From: JAHECQ01 sp047638695
GTDB taxonomy: Bacteria > Actinomycetota > Acidimicrobiia > Acidimicrobiales > SZUA-35
NCBI GenBank assembly: GCA_047638695.1
Contig: JBLINY010000065.1
Coordinates: 1-26,151 of the forward strand
Reading direction: 5' to 3'
DNA length: 26,151 nt
The position numbers and the translations under genes are program-made. A model generated the notes under the pieces. That model was not told the origin of the DNA. It ran no database searches and worked only from the letters and a program-made list of their open reading frames with translations. The number at the start of each line of letters is the position of its first letter. The first letter of the stretch is position 1. Positions 8,324 to 15,785 of the stretch are shown piece by piece.

Positions 8324-8605
8324 TTGACTCGAGTCGAACGGCTCGTGTCTGCCCTGTTTGACCGTTCCCTCCACCCAACCGAGGTCCTCGAGGCCATCGA
8401 GTTGTGTGATGCCATCGCGTCCAAACTCGGTTTACTTGGCCTGCCGGCGACCGCTGAACTCGTGCGAAAAGCGGCCGCAAGTTTTGAGGCCGCCGAGCTG
8501 GGGACGACCGATGCCGTGTCATTGGCGACCATCCTCGACGACGTGCGAATGGCGATGGCCTCGAGCGTCCTGGAAATCAAGCAGATCAGTCACAGCGATC
8601 GGTAG
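8324..8605 (+). CDS. N-terminal fragment: alpha-helical domain of the broken signalling protein
   Basis: 93 residues from the TTG at 8324, mostly amphipathic helices (VERLVSALFDRSLHP, ELCDAIASKLGLLGLPATAE, TILDDVRMAMASSVLEIKQ). Size and helix content resemble histidine-phosphotransfer-like helical bundles, but no phosphorylatable histidine motif can be confirmed. It ends at TAG 8603. The same frame then continues directly into a receiver-like domain, so I read this as the first piece of a larger gene. It could also be a small stand-alone protein. ATG 8252 in the same frame is an alternative start, but its extra N-terminal residues (Thr/Pro/Asn-rich) look non-coding. Confidence 0.5.
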   Translation: MTRVERLVSALFDRSLHPTEVLEAIELCDAIASKLGLLGLPATAELVRKAAASFEAAELGTTDAVSLATILDDVRMAMASSVLEIKQISHSDR

Positions 8606-9004
8606 GTCGCCGTTGTAGGCCAAGTATCCGAAGCCGTTGACGATCTGTTGTGGGTTTTGGCGGCGCAGGGGCTGCCGGTCGTGCACCTCGTCGCCGGAGT
8701 GTCGACCCAAGGCACCGAGCCATCGGCAATTGTGGTCGTCGTCGATGATCCCGAGTTGGGTCGCGCCAGGCCGATGTTGCGAGGGATCCGCGAACAACAT
8801 CCGACCCAGCCCATCGTGTTGCTCTCGCCAACCGGCGACCTACGCCATATGTCTCGCATCGCTGAGACGGTCGATGTGATCTTGCCGACCGATACCCGTC
8901 CACTCGATGTCGTTGTCGAGGTTGGACACGAGATGGCCCGACGTCTACACCCGAATTCCGTAGCACTTCTTGGCGAGGGCGCGGCGCGATCGGCGGTGCT
9001 CTGA
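8606..9004 (+). CDS. Receiver-like fragment (first receiver and start of the second)
   Basis: Open from the codon after TAG 8603 to TGA 9002. Residues from VAVVG through PIVLLS and VDVILPTD follow the alternating strand-helix order of a response-regulator receiver domain. The usual phospho-aspartate region is VVVVDDPELGRARP, lacking a standard acceptor context, so it may be a pseudo-receiver. A second receiver begins at SVALLGEGAARSAVL and is then cut off. The first possible start codon is TTG at 8648, which would remove the first strand of the domain; this supports the view that the piece belonged to a longer protein. Confidence 0.5.
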   Translation, partial: VAVVGQVSEAVDDLLWVLAAQGLPVVHLVAGVSTQGTEPSAIVVVVDDPELGRARPMLRGIREQHPTQPIVLLSPTGDLRHMSRIAETVDVILPTDTRPLDVVVEVGHEMARRLHPNSVALLGEGAARSAVL

Positions 9005-9092
9005 ACGAGCGGGGTTTAGTGGCCCGCACCGTCGGATCGGCAGCCGATCTTGTCGCGAAACTGCGGGCCGGTCAGGCGCGGCCGCGGTGTTG

Positions 9093-10169
9093 ATGCCCGA
9101 CCTGTTGGATCCAACGATGGATGCAAACGCGTTGCTTCGCATGATCCGCACCGACCCCGAAACTCGTTCGGCCATTGTGATGGTGATCGGGGGATCCTCG
9201 AGCGGCATCAGTGCCCACGGGTCGCTGCGCGACGGTGCCGATGACTACTTCGCCAGCTCTCTTCCTGGCGCGCTGTTGGTAGATGCCGATGACCTGGCGG
9301 TTTCGCTCAAATCCAAATTGACTCGACGAGCTCAGCTCGAACCTGTGATCGAAAGCAAGCAGCGAAGCGGCATCGTGAGCTGGCCTACTGCGGTTGTCAT
9401 GATCGAGCGGTTGTTCCTCACTGCCTTCCGGCAAAACCAGCCGGTGGGTTTGGTTGTGTTGGACTTGAAGGTTGATGAGGACACCCCGATTCTCGACCGT
9501 GACATTGCGAGAGAGTTCCGTGGAGGCGACGTGATTGCTCGCCTTGATGAACGGCATCTTGTCTTTGCTCTGCCGGGCGTCAGCCGTCGCGTCCTTTTGC
9601 GACGAATCCACGACGTGTACCGCAAGTTTGGTTTGTCCGAACGGGGTGTGCGTGCCATCGGCCTCGAGTTCCCAATTGATGGTCGGTCGCTTGACGAGCT
9701 CCTCGAGATCGGCTGCGCTCGCATCGAACAAGCCGCCATCGATGGCGCTCCGATGGTCGTCGGGGCTGACTGGCAGCCGTGGGCCGCCGATGCCGCAGAC
9801 GTGATGCTGATCGATCCTGATCGCACGCTCGGTGCCGTGCTATCGGCGACGCTTGGTCGTCGAGGTCTCACCGTCGTGCACCCCCTCGACGCACTGGAAG
9901 CCCTGGATGAATTGACAACTCGCAACGCTGCGAGTCTTCCCCGGGTGGTTCTGATGGAGCTCGATCAGCGAGGCATCGATGGGCTTCAGATGCTCCGCAC
10001 GATGCGCGACAGCGGGAGTCTCGGTCGATTCGGGGTCCTTGTCCTGTCGAGCCGCGTCCAGGAGTCTGAACTCCAGCAAGCATTCGAGTTGGGTGCTGAC
10101 GACTTCGTTCCGAAACCGTTCAGTACGCCACTGCTGGTGCATCGACTCAATCGGTTGTTGGAGATCTGA
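9093..10169 (+). CDS. C-terminal fragment: end of receiver 2, degenerate GGDEF domain, receiver 3
   Basis: From ATG 9093 (MPDLLDPTMDANALL) the frame is open to 10169, 358 residues. The first 65 or so complete receiver 2, where D3 in PDLLDPTMDA aligns with the acceptor aspartate. A GGDEF-like domain follows (about 95-235); its signature is RLDERHLVF in place of RxGGDEFxxL, so it should not make c-di-GMP. The final 120 residues form receiver 3: IDPD acidic pair, the acceptor position is glutamate in LMELDQRGIDG, and the conserved lysine is kept in VPKPF. A glutamate there can mimic the phosphorylated state. The frame is also open back to 8970, but that stretch is Arg-rich and out of frame with the receiver. 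The stop overlaps the next ATG. Confidence 0.65.
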   Translation: MPDLLDPTMDANALLRMIRTDPETRSAIVMVIGGSSSGISAHGSLRDGADDYFASSLPGALLVDADDLAVSLKSKLTRRAQLEPVIESKQRSGIVSWPTAVVMIERLFLTAFRQNQPVGLVVLDLKVDEDTPILDRDIAREFRGGDVIARLDERHLVFALPGVSRRVLLRRIHDVYRKFGLSERGVRAIGLEFPIDGRSLDELLEIGCARIEQAAIDGAPMVVGADWQPWAADAADVMLIDPDRTLGAVLSATLGRRGLTVVHPLDALEALDELTTRNAASLPRVVLMELDQRGIDGLQMLRTMRDSGSLGRFGVLVLSSRVQESELQQAFELGADDFVPKPFSTPLLVHRLNRLLEI

Positions 10170-11335
10170 TGCGGTTCACACTGTTTTTGTCTTCGTGGGG
10201 ACTCGTTGGGCTATTGACGTTCGGCTATTTGCTGTCGGGCTCCATCGTCGATGCTCGGGTCAAACGCAATCGAGCCCGGCGTGAGAAGGTCCTCGAGATC
10301 ATCGGCATCGTCTTGTTCGAGACCGACGCAGAGGCGGCTGCGTTGCACGACCAAGTGCTCACACTGCCACGAGGGCCTCTCCTTGCCGTCCTGCAGAGCC
10401 TTGCCGTCGACCTGGACGGAAACGCCAGTCTTCGTCTCCATCAGCTGGTTAGAAGCACCGGTCTTGAGTTGTTCATTCGTCGGCGAGCGCGCAGTCGACG
10501 CTGGCGAATGCGGGTGCAGGCTGCGCAGCTACAGCACCTTGTCACCCACCCCGATTTCGATCGAGCCGCGTTGCTCGATGACCGAAGCACGTTCGTGCGG
10601 GCTCGGGCGGCAGAGACCCTGACGTCTGAGCAGGCCGCGCAGCATCTCGACCGTCTACTCGAACTCCTTGGCGACAAGTCAACGGCCGTTCGTTTGGCAG
10701 CCCAGCACGGCATTCTCAATGCCGGTGCACAAGCGGTGCCTCGTTTGCTCGAGCATCTCGAAGGCGACGACGACAAGGCCATCTCGCTCGCCCTGGACGT
10801 CGCCGCCAACCTGCCCGATCCTCGTCTAGTCGAGATTCTCAATGAGCACGCGAAAGCCGAAGATCGCTTGACCATGGCGACGGCCGCTCGAGTGATGGGC
10901 AACGGAGCCGGTGTCATTACCGTTGCATTGCTCGAAGGCATGCTGGACGACCATGAGCCTTCGGTGAGGGTTGCCGCCATCGATGCCCTGGCTCGACTCG
11001 GCTCGATGAGTTCGACCATCGTGATCGGTAAGCGTCTCGCCGACCGATCGTTCGATGTGCGACGGGCAGCCGGCTACGCCCTCGATGACCTCGGCGCGTC
11101 CGGTCGCCTGGTCCTCCGCCAACATCTCGATGACCCCGATCGTTTCGGTCGCGACATGGCACGCCAGATCCTGGATGCAGCGGCCGCACGTTCGGGGCTG
11201 AGCACGGTGCCGCCGCCCGAGGACCCTCTCAGTGATCTGAATGAACCCGATCCCTATGGGACCGTGGCCTCGGCTGAGGAGATCTTTGAAGAGACACGCG
11301 CACTTCTGGGGCTTCCGGGAAGCTTGGTCTCATGA
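10169..11335 (+). CDS. Membrane-anchored HEAT-repeat protein
   Basis: A 388-residue protein with one N-terminal membrane helix (about residues 5-27, LFLSSWGLVGLLTFGYLLSG) followed by a basic stretch, so most of it should face the cytoplasm. Residues about 105-340 are tandem helical repeats of HEAT/PBS-lyase type: STFVRARAAETL, STAVRLAAQHGILNAG, EPSVRVAAIDALARLG and SFDVRRAAGYALDDLG are successive B-helices. The C-terminal tail is acidic and Pro-rich. HEAT arrays are protein-binding scaffolds and no catalytic motif is present. TGATG overlap with the upstream regulator and a 4-nt ATGA overlap with the glycosyltransferase point to a scaffold or regulator of polysaccharide synthesis; this role is inferred. 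Confidence 0.85.
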   Translation: MRFTLFLSSWGLVGLLTFGYLLSGSIVDARVKRNRARREKVLEIIGIVLFETDAEAAALHDQVLTLPRGPLLAVLQSLAVDLDGNASLRLHQLVRSTGLELFIRRRARSRRWRMRVQAAQLQHLVTHPDFDRAALLDDRSTFVRARAAETLTSEQAAQHLDRLLELLGDKSTAVRLAAQHGILNAGAQAVPRLLEHLEGDDDKAISLALDVAANLPDPRLVEILNEHAKAEDRLTMATAARVMGNGAGVITVALLEGMLDDHEPSVRVAAIDALARLGSMSSTIVIGKRLADRSFDVRRAAGYALDDLGASGRLVLRQHLDDPDRFGRDMARQILDAAAARSGLSTVPPPEDPLSDLNEPDPYGTVASAEEIFEETRALLGLPGSLVS

Positions 11336-12738
11336 TCCGGGTCGGCTTCGACGGAATCGCCATGTTTGCCGCCGCCTGGGTGGTTGGAATCACCATCCTG
11401 CAGCTGACGATGGTGGTGTCGGCAATCATCGAGATGCGCCGAATCCGCCAACGCGATCAACACCAGATCTGGCGTCGAGTGATGAGCTCGCCGTTGGTAC
11501 CGAAGATTTCGGTGCTTGTGCCGGCCTACAACGAGGAGATCACGGTCACCGAGACCATCACCGGTCTGCTGGCCCTCTCGTATCCCAACCTGGAGATCGT
11601 GGCCATCAACGATGGCTCACCTGATCGAACCGCAGAGGTGCTGATCGAACGGTTCGAGCTTCAACCCATCCACCCGATCTATCAAAAACTGGTCGAGACG
11701 GCTGACGTCAAGGCGATCTACCGCTCGCGCATCGAGCCTCACCTCGTGCTGATCGACAAGTTCAACGGCGGCAAAGCAGATTCGCTCAACGCCGGCGTCA
11801 ACATCGCTTCGGGTGAGCTGGTGTGCGCTATTGATGCCGACACTTTGGTGGCGCCAGATGCTCTGCAACAGCTGGTGGCACCGTTCCTTGTCGACGAGGA
11901 GATAGTTGCCGTTGGCGGCTCGGCGCGGCTCACCAACGACTCACCGGTGAAAGGGTCTCGGGTGACGAACCTTGTTGTCCCCAAGAAGGCTCTTCCCGCT
12001 TTGCAGGTAGTCGAGTATGTGCGGGCCTTTATCGTCGGCCGGCTCGGGTGGAATCGCCTGGGCGGAAATCTGATCATTTCGGGTGCGTTCGGTGTATTCA
12101 GGCGGGACAAGGTTTTGGCTGCCGGTGGCTACGAGAAGTCGTCCATCGGCGAGGACATGGAGCTGATCGTTCGCCTCCGACGAGTCGGGTACGAGAACGG
12201 CGAGTTCGCCCGAGTCGACTTCTTGCCCGAACCCGTGGTGTGGACCGAAGCGCCGAAGGAGGCGCGGGTACTAGCCAGACAGCGCAACCGTTGGGAGCGC
12301 GGCCTGATGGACGTGCTGAGCCGACACAAAAAGATGATTATGAACTATCGCTATGGCACAGCCGGGATGCTCTCGATGCCGTTCTTCTTCGTGGTCGAAT
12401 TCCTGTCGCCGATCGTGGAGGCGCTCAGCTTGACCCTGTTGCTGATTGGTTTATTGGCCGGCCTGGTCGATCCTGCGTCGCTGTTCATGCTCGGCGCCGC
12501 GTACGGGTTTGGCACCGCGGTCACCATTCTCACGCTTTGGTTCGACGACGCCGTCTTTCGCTCGTACCCGAAGTTTAGATTCCGACTGAAGCTCGCTGGT
12601 TACGCGGTGATCGAGCAGCTTGTCTACCGGCAGATGACGATCGTGTGGCGGCTGTGGGGGATTCGTCTGTTTCTGATGGGCCGCACTGAGTGGGGTCAAC
12701 AGGTGCGCAAGGGATTCACCAGTAGCTCAACCGGATGA
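11332..12738 (+). CDS. Processive family-2 membrane glycosyltransferase (exopolysaccharide synthase type)
   Basis: A 468-residue protein with one N-terminal helix (about 10-32), a cytoplasmic GT-A domain (about 55-330) and a C-terminal membrane region (hydrophobic helices around 357-380, 383-402 and beyond). All motifs of processive GT2 enzymes are present: D94 in NDGS, D168/D170 in DADT, E274-D275 in GED and Q317-R-N-R-W321. This resembles poly-N-acetylglucosamine, hyaluronan and cellulose synthases, which polymerise a sugar from a nucleotide donor and export it. There is an extra segment of about 25 residues between the first two motifs. No PilZ domain is seen, so any c-di-GMP control would have to come through partner proteins. 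It is the last gene of the operon. Substrate is unknown. Confidence 0.9.
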   Translation: MIRVGFDGIAMFAAAWVVGITILQLTMVVSAIIEMRRIRQRDQHQIWRRVMSSPLVPKISVLVPAYNEEITVTETITGLLALSYPNLEIVAINDGSPDRTAEVLIERFELQPIHPIYQKLVETADVKAIYRSRIEPHLVLIDKFNGGKADSLNAGVNIASGELVCAIDADTLVAPDALQQLVAPFLVDEEIVAVGGSARLTNDSPVKGSRVTNLVVPKKALPALQVVEYVRAFIVGRLGWNRLGGNLIISGAFGVFRRDKVLAAGGYEKSSIGEDMELIVRLRRVGYENGEFARVDFLPEPVVWTEAPKEARVLARQRNRWERGLMDVLSRHKKMIMNYRYGTAGMLSMPFFFVVEFLSPIVEALSLTLLLIGLLAGLVDPASLFMLGAAYGFGTAVTILTLWFDDAVFRSYPKFRFRLKLAGYAVIEQLVYRQMTIVWRLWGIRLFLMGRTEWGQQVRKGFTSSSTG

Positions 12739-12782
12739 GCTTGCTCTTCTGCCCAAAGCTCCGCTGCCTAGCGCTCTGCTTC

Positions 12783-13670
12783 CTAAAGAAGGGCGTCAGC
12801 CAGGGTCTGCCAGTCGTCGAGAGGAAGATCGGTGGGGTTCTCGCCGAGGGCTTGGACACAGACGTGGTCGGCTCCGGCATCGAGATGCTCGCGTATGCGG
12901 CTGACGATCGAGTCGAGGTCGCCCCAGAGCACGATGGCATCGACCAGTTTGTCACTGACGTTGGTGATGTCGTCGTCGGTGAAGCCGCTGCGCTTGAGGT
13001 TGTTGGTGTAGTTCGGGAGTTGGAGATAGCGGGCCATATTGTCGCGGGCAACACGACGGGCTCGCTCGGGGTCGGTCTCGACGAACACCATCTGCTCAGG
13101 GGCCAAGAAGGCGTCGGGGCCGATGATCTCGCGAGACAACGCAGTGTGTTCCGGCGTCGTGAAATAGGGGTGCGCTCCGTCGGCCTTTTCGCCGGAAAGC
13201 GCCAGCATCTTGGGGCCCAGGGCGGCCAGTACCCGAGGTGGTCGCTCGTCAGGGCCGAACCCGGTGAACGGAGCGGCGTCCATAGCATCGAGATAGGCCG
13301 ACATGTCGCTGAGGGGACGGGAGTAGTCGAGCCCTCGGACACCCTCGACCATCGGTGCGTGACTGACGCCGAGTCCCAGAAGAAAACGTCCCGGGAAGGC
13401 TTCGTTGAGTGTCTTGGCGCCGGCGCTCATCGTGAGCGGGTGCCGGGCATAGGTCTGGGCGATTCCGGTAGCCACCGCCATGCGAGGGCAGGCGTTGAGC
13501 CACAGCGCAGCGGTGATCAAGGGATCGCGTCCGCTCGACTCGGGCCGCCAGAGAGCGCCCCACCCCATCTCGTCGAGCTGCGCCACCACCTCGGTGCCTC
13601 GGCTATTCGGATAAAGGTCGAGCAAGGAGGTCCAAAGACCGAAGGTTCCGATATCGATGCCGTGGCTCAT
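12783..13670 (-). CDS. LLM-class (F420-type) oxidoreductase
   Basis: A 295-residue luciferase-like (bacterial TIM-barrel) flavin oxidoreductase. Family landmarks are the N-terminal IDIGTFGLWTSLLDL, MGWGALWRPES, the MAVATGIAQTYARHPLTMS strand, and GRFLLGLGVSHAPMVEG, typical of the TIGR03620-like actinobacterial group that uses cofactor F420. The reaction and substrate are not predictable from sequence. The start ATG overlaps the stop of the SAF-domain gene by 4 nt (ATGA), so the two are co-translated. It faces the glycosyltransferase gene with a 44-bp gap, in which I see no obvious terminator. Confidence 0.9.
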   Translation of the reverse strand: MSHGIDIGTFGLWTSLLDLYPNSRGTEVVAQLDEMGWGALWRPESSGRDPLITAALWLNACPRMAVATGIAQTYARHPLTMSAGAKTLNEAFPGRFLLGLGVSHAPMVEGVRGLDYSRPLSDMSAYLDAMDAAPFTGFGPDERPPRVLAALGPKMLALSGEKADGAHPYFTTPEHTALSREIIGPDAFLAPEQMVFVETDPERARRVARDNMARYLQLPNYTNNLKRSGFTDDDITNVSDKLVDAIVLWGDLDSIVSRIREHLDAGADHVCVQALGENPTDLPLDDWQTLADALL

Positions 13671-14344
13671 GATGCCGACGTTAGCGGCGTGATGACGATC
13701 TCGACGGAGCCAATGGCCAGATACTCGACCAGGGCCGTGACCCGGGCCGCGGTCACCGCCACCGTCAGGCCCGTCGGGTCGATTGTCACCACTCGCCCCG
13801 TCCCGAGCGGTCGGGTCGAAATGACGTCGGTGCCGGCAACCAGCCCGACGCCAATCAACTCGACGGCGTCGCCAACAACGACCGGTGGGGGAGCCAGCGG
13901 TATCGGCAGCGTGACCGCCCTCTCGTCGATGCCTAGCCCGAGACGGGAGGACCGAACACGTCGATCGTCAATCGGCTCACCGGTGATCACGTCGGACCGC
14001 ACGACCGAGCCGATCACGTCATCGGTGTTGGCGAAGGCGCCCGCCGGTACGAATCGAGGCGGTCGCTGCTGAACCCCAAGGTCGGTTCGCTCGATTCGAT
14101 GGCCGGCCGGAAGGTCGGCCAAGGCGACGACCACTGGCTGTGTCGGCCCGAGCTCGGCCGTCACGAGCCGAGCTCGCTCGACCGAATGTGCAGCCAGCGA
14201 GCCGATCGCGGCGGCGAGCAGTACTGCGACGACGCGTCGTCGGTCGATGCGGCCCCGGACGAGTCCCAGCAGCCGTGATTTCAGTGGCATCGGTCCCGTG
14301 GGACGCGGCAATGTTGCTCGAAGATCCATTGCTCGAAAATCCAT
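13667..14344 (-). CDS. SAF-domain protein, CpaB/RcpC-like
   Basis: A 225-residue protein with a short basic N-terminus, one membrane helix (about 38-56, VVAVLLAAAIGSLAAHS) and an SAF domain beginning at VVVALADLPAGHRIERTDLGVQQ and running through IGSVVRSDVITGEPI. This is the arrangement of CpaB/RcpC proteins, which help assemble Flp/Tad pili on the outer face of the membrane. No other pilus gene is within view, and the protein is coupled to an oxidoreductase instead, so a pilus role is uncertain. The ATG at 14344 has a good GGAGG site (14349-14353). The first 30 bases consist of a duplicated 15-bp unit carrying a second in-frame ATG at 14329. Confidence 0.8.
   Translation of the reverse strand: MDFRAMDLRATLPRPTGPMPLKSRLLGLVRGRIDRRRVVAVLLAAAIGSLAAHSVERARLVTAELGPTQPVVVALADLPAGHRIERTDLGVQQRPPRFVPAGAFANTDDVIGSVVRSDVITGEPIDDRRVRSSRLGLGIDERAVTLPIPLAPPPVVVGDAVELIGVGLVAGTDVISTRPLGTGRVVTIDPTGLTVAVTAARVTALVEYLAIGSVEIVITPLTSAS
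14315..14344. repeat. Tandem 15-bp duplication at the 5' end of the SAF-domain gene
   Basis: On the reverse strand ATGGATTTTCGAGCA is followed directly by ATGGATCTTCGAGCA (14 of 15 identical). Both copies carry an ATG in frame, so the gene has two potential starts (14344 and 14329), with MDFRAMDLRA as the predicted N-terminus. Only the outer one has GGAGG at normal spacing. Confidence 0.9.
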
Positions 14345-14458
14345 GGTGCCTCCACGACACTGCAGGCTCAGGTGAGCCGGTCACGCTCTTTGGGGGAACG
14401 GAGGGAAGCGGCGGAGGGGAAGCGGTGTGTGTGTGGGGAAGAGCGGGAGCTGTGAGCT

Positions 14459-14821
14459 CTAAGTGCTCTTGGAGTCAGAGCTCTTTTTCTCGGGCTTTTT
14501 CTCGGGCTTCTTCTCGGGCTTCTTCTCGGGCTTCTTGTCAGCGGAATCCGACTTCTCTGACTTATTCGCTGCTTCCGAGCTGCTGTTCGGTGCTTTGTCG
14601 TCGGAGCTGTTGGCCGATTCGCTCGAGGCCTTCTTCGAGCCTCTGGCGTCGTTCTTGTAGAAGCCGTCGCCTTTGAAGCTGATACCGGGGGCGTGGAAGA
14701 CCTTCTTCACCTCGTGACGGTGATCGTCTCCCTTGATGGTCTTGAGAGTCGCAGCCTTGATCGACTGTTGAACCTCGAAGCGTTCATCGCAGATGGTGCA
14801 CTTGTATTCGTAGGTCGGCAT
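14459..14821 (-). CDS. FmdB-type zinc-ribbon protein with one CxxC lost and a KKPE repeat tail
   Basis: A 120-residue protein. The start MPTYEYKCTICDERFEVQQS is the FmdB/regulatory zinc-ribbon motif, and the GISFKGDGFYKND block after it is also conserved. In the family a second CxxC (CPxC) follows the first by about 20 residues; here that place reads TIKGDDHRHE, so zinc would need other ligands, perhaps the two histidines, or is not bound. The last 55 residues are very hydrophilic, rich in Ser and Lys, and contain four PEKK units. The function of this family is poorly known. A TATCCT box lies 10 nt upstream of the ATG, and the gene is divergent from galU across 54 bp. Confidence 0.88.
   Translation of the reverse strand: MPTYEYKCTICDERFEVQQSIKAATLKTIKGDDHRHEVKKVFHAPGISFKGDGFYKNDARGSKKASSESANSSDDKAPNSSSEAANKSEKSDSADKKPEKKPEKKPEKKPEKKSSDSKST
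14483..14530. repeat. Four 12-bp tandem units in the FmdB-like tail
   Basis: Units of ctttttctcggg or cttcttctcggg start at 14483, 14495, 14507 and 14519. The reverse strand encodes PEKK four times. The unit keeps the frame, so the charged tail can vary in length. Confidence 0.9.
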
Positions 14822-14831
14822 AGCGATCGAC

Positions 14832-14837
14832 AGGATA
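14832..14837 (-). promoter_or_regulatory. Likely -10 box of the FmdB-like gene
   Basis: TATCCT on the reverse strand ends 10 nt before the ATG at 14821, giving a leader of only about 4 nt. Confidence 0.4.
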
Positions 14838-14863
14838 TCGGCCTAATGGCCTTGCCCAGTCAC

Positions 14864-14869
14864 TAATGT
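14864..14869 (+). promoter_or_regulatory. Likely -10 box of galU, leaderless
   Basis: TAATGT is followed by 6 nt (tcgagg) and the GTG at 14876, so the message is predicted to start on the first base of the start codon. Confidence 0.45.
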
Positions 14870-14875
14870 TCGAGG

Positions 14876-15748
14876 GTGAGCAGTGTGCGCAAAGCCGTCA
14901 TTCCCGCCGCCGGTCTAGGAACTCGCTTCCTTCCCTACACCAAGGCCATCCCCAAAGAGATGCTGCCGATCGTCGATCGGCCGGTGATCCAGTACATCGT
15001 CGAGGAAGCCATCGCAGCGGGGATGGACGACATACTGATCATCACTTCCCGTCACAAGAAGGTGATGGAAGATCACTTCGATCGCTTCAACGAGCTCGAA
15101 GACGCGCTGACCGAGAAAGGTAAGGTCGACGAAGCCGCCGAGATTCGACGCCTCTCTGAGATGGCAGACATTCACTTCATTCGTCAGGGTGAAGCCCTGG
15201 GTCTCGGTCATGCCATTGGAATGGCACATTCGCACGTTGGTGATCAGCCGTTCGCCGTTCTGCTTGGCGACGACATCATGCAAGAACGGGCCGGGGTTCT
15301 ACCAGGAATGCTGGCTGCGTACGAGAAGCATGGTGAGTCGGCGGTCGGTCTCATGGAGACTGACGACATCTCGAGTTACGGATGTGCCGAGGTCGAGGAC
15401 GCGAGCGACGGCCTGGTTCGGGTGTTGTCACTCGTCGAGAAGCCCCCGGCCGACGAGGCACCGTCGAATCTGGCGGTGATGGGCCGCTATTTGTTCACCC
15501 CGACGATCTTTGAAGAGATCGAGCGAACCACCCCCGGCGTTGGTGGTGAGATCCAGATCACCGACGCCATGGTGCAACTGCTGGAACGAGAGAACATCTA
15601 CGGTTTCACGTTCACCGAAGGTCGCTTCGACACTGGCAAGAAGGCTGACTATCTGCGGGCTGTTGTCGAGCTGGCGCTCGAACGTGACGACGTCGGCCCG
15701 GCTATGCGGTCGATCATTGCCGAGATCGCCGCTCGCGAAGGTCTTTAG
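14876..15748 (+). CDS. galU: UTP-glucose-1-phosphate uridylyltransferase
   Basis: A 290-residue nucleotidyltransferase that makes UDP-glucose from UTP and glucose 1-phosphate, feeding cell-envelope glycans and glycolipids. The N-terminal nucleotide-binding block AVIPAAGLGTRFLPYTK and the KEMLPIVDRPVIQYIVEEA segment are diagnostic, as are ALGLGHAI, LLGDDIM, SLVEKP and GRFDTGKKADYLRA. Length is normal. The GTG at 14876 is the only start consistent with the upstream -10 box. The order galU then moeA is conserved in actinobacteria. UDP-glucose could also supply the GT2 enzyme at 11.3-12.7 kb, but that link is speculative. Confidence 0.97.
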   Translation: MSSVRKAVIPAAGLGTRFLPYTKAIPKEMLPIVDRPVIQYIVEEAIAAGMDDILIITSRHKKVMEDHFDRFNELEDALTEKGKVDEAAEIRRLSEMADIHFIRQGEALGLGHAIGMAHSHVGDQPFAVLLGDDIMQERAGVLPGMLAAYEKHGESAVGLMETDDISSYGCAEVEDASDGLVRVLSLVEKPPADEAPSNLAVMGRYLFTPTIFEEIERTTPGVGGEIQITDAMVQLLERENIYGFTFTEGRFDTGKKADYLRAVVELALERDDVGPAMRSIIAEIAAREGL

Positions 15749-15773
15749 GGATCCAGGTCTCTAGGATCAACAG

Positions 15774-15779
15774 TATCTT
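15774..15779 (+). promoter_or_regulatory. Likely -10 box of moeA, leaderless
   Basis: TATCTT is followed by 6 nt (cagggg) and the ATG at 15786. The same bases include AGGGG, but it sits directly against the ATG, too close to serve as a normal ribosome binding site. Confidence 0.5.
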
Positions 15780-15785
15780 CAGGGG

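Larger units (their letters stand above)
8324..10169 (+). pseudogene. Broken multi-receiver signalling protein: helical domain, receiver, receiver, degenerate GGDEF, receiver
   Basis: Four consecutive reading-frame pieces together encode one recognisable protein of about 610 residues. The first frame runs to an in-frame TAG at 8603-8605. The same frame resumes at once with VAVVGQVSEAVDDLL, the first strand of a receiver domain, for which no start codon exists before 8648. That frame ends at TGA 9002-9004. The next receiver continues in the -1 frame (LNERGLVARTVGSAADLVAKL, part quoted, 9001 to about 9078), then moves another -1 into the frame that stays open to 10169. Each step matches loss of one base (or gain of two) in GC-rich sequence. 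The stop could be a CAG-to-TAG change. The lesions could be true decay or sequence errors. The last segment is coupled by TGATG to the HEAT gene. Confidence 0.65.

Noticed and set aside
8970..9092. N-terminal extension of the GGDEF/receiver fragment from GTG 8970
   Set aside because: The residues are Arg-rich and the receiver sequence here is encoded in a different frame.
8590..9092. Programmed frameshifting or stop readthrough as the explanation of the broken gene
   Set aside because: No slippery heptamer or obvious stimulatory hairpin was noticed at the junctions, and a stop plus two shifts in one gene fits mutation or sequence error better.
14483..14530. Short regular repeats as a CRISPR array
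   Set aside because: Units are 12 bp and contiguous without spacers, and encode part of a protein.
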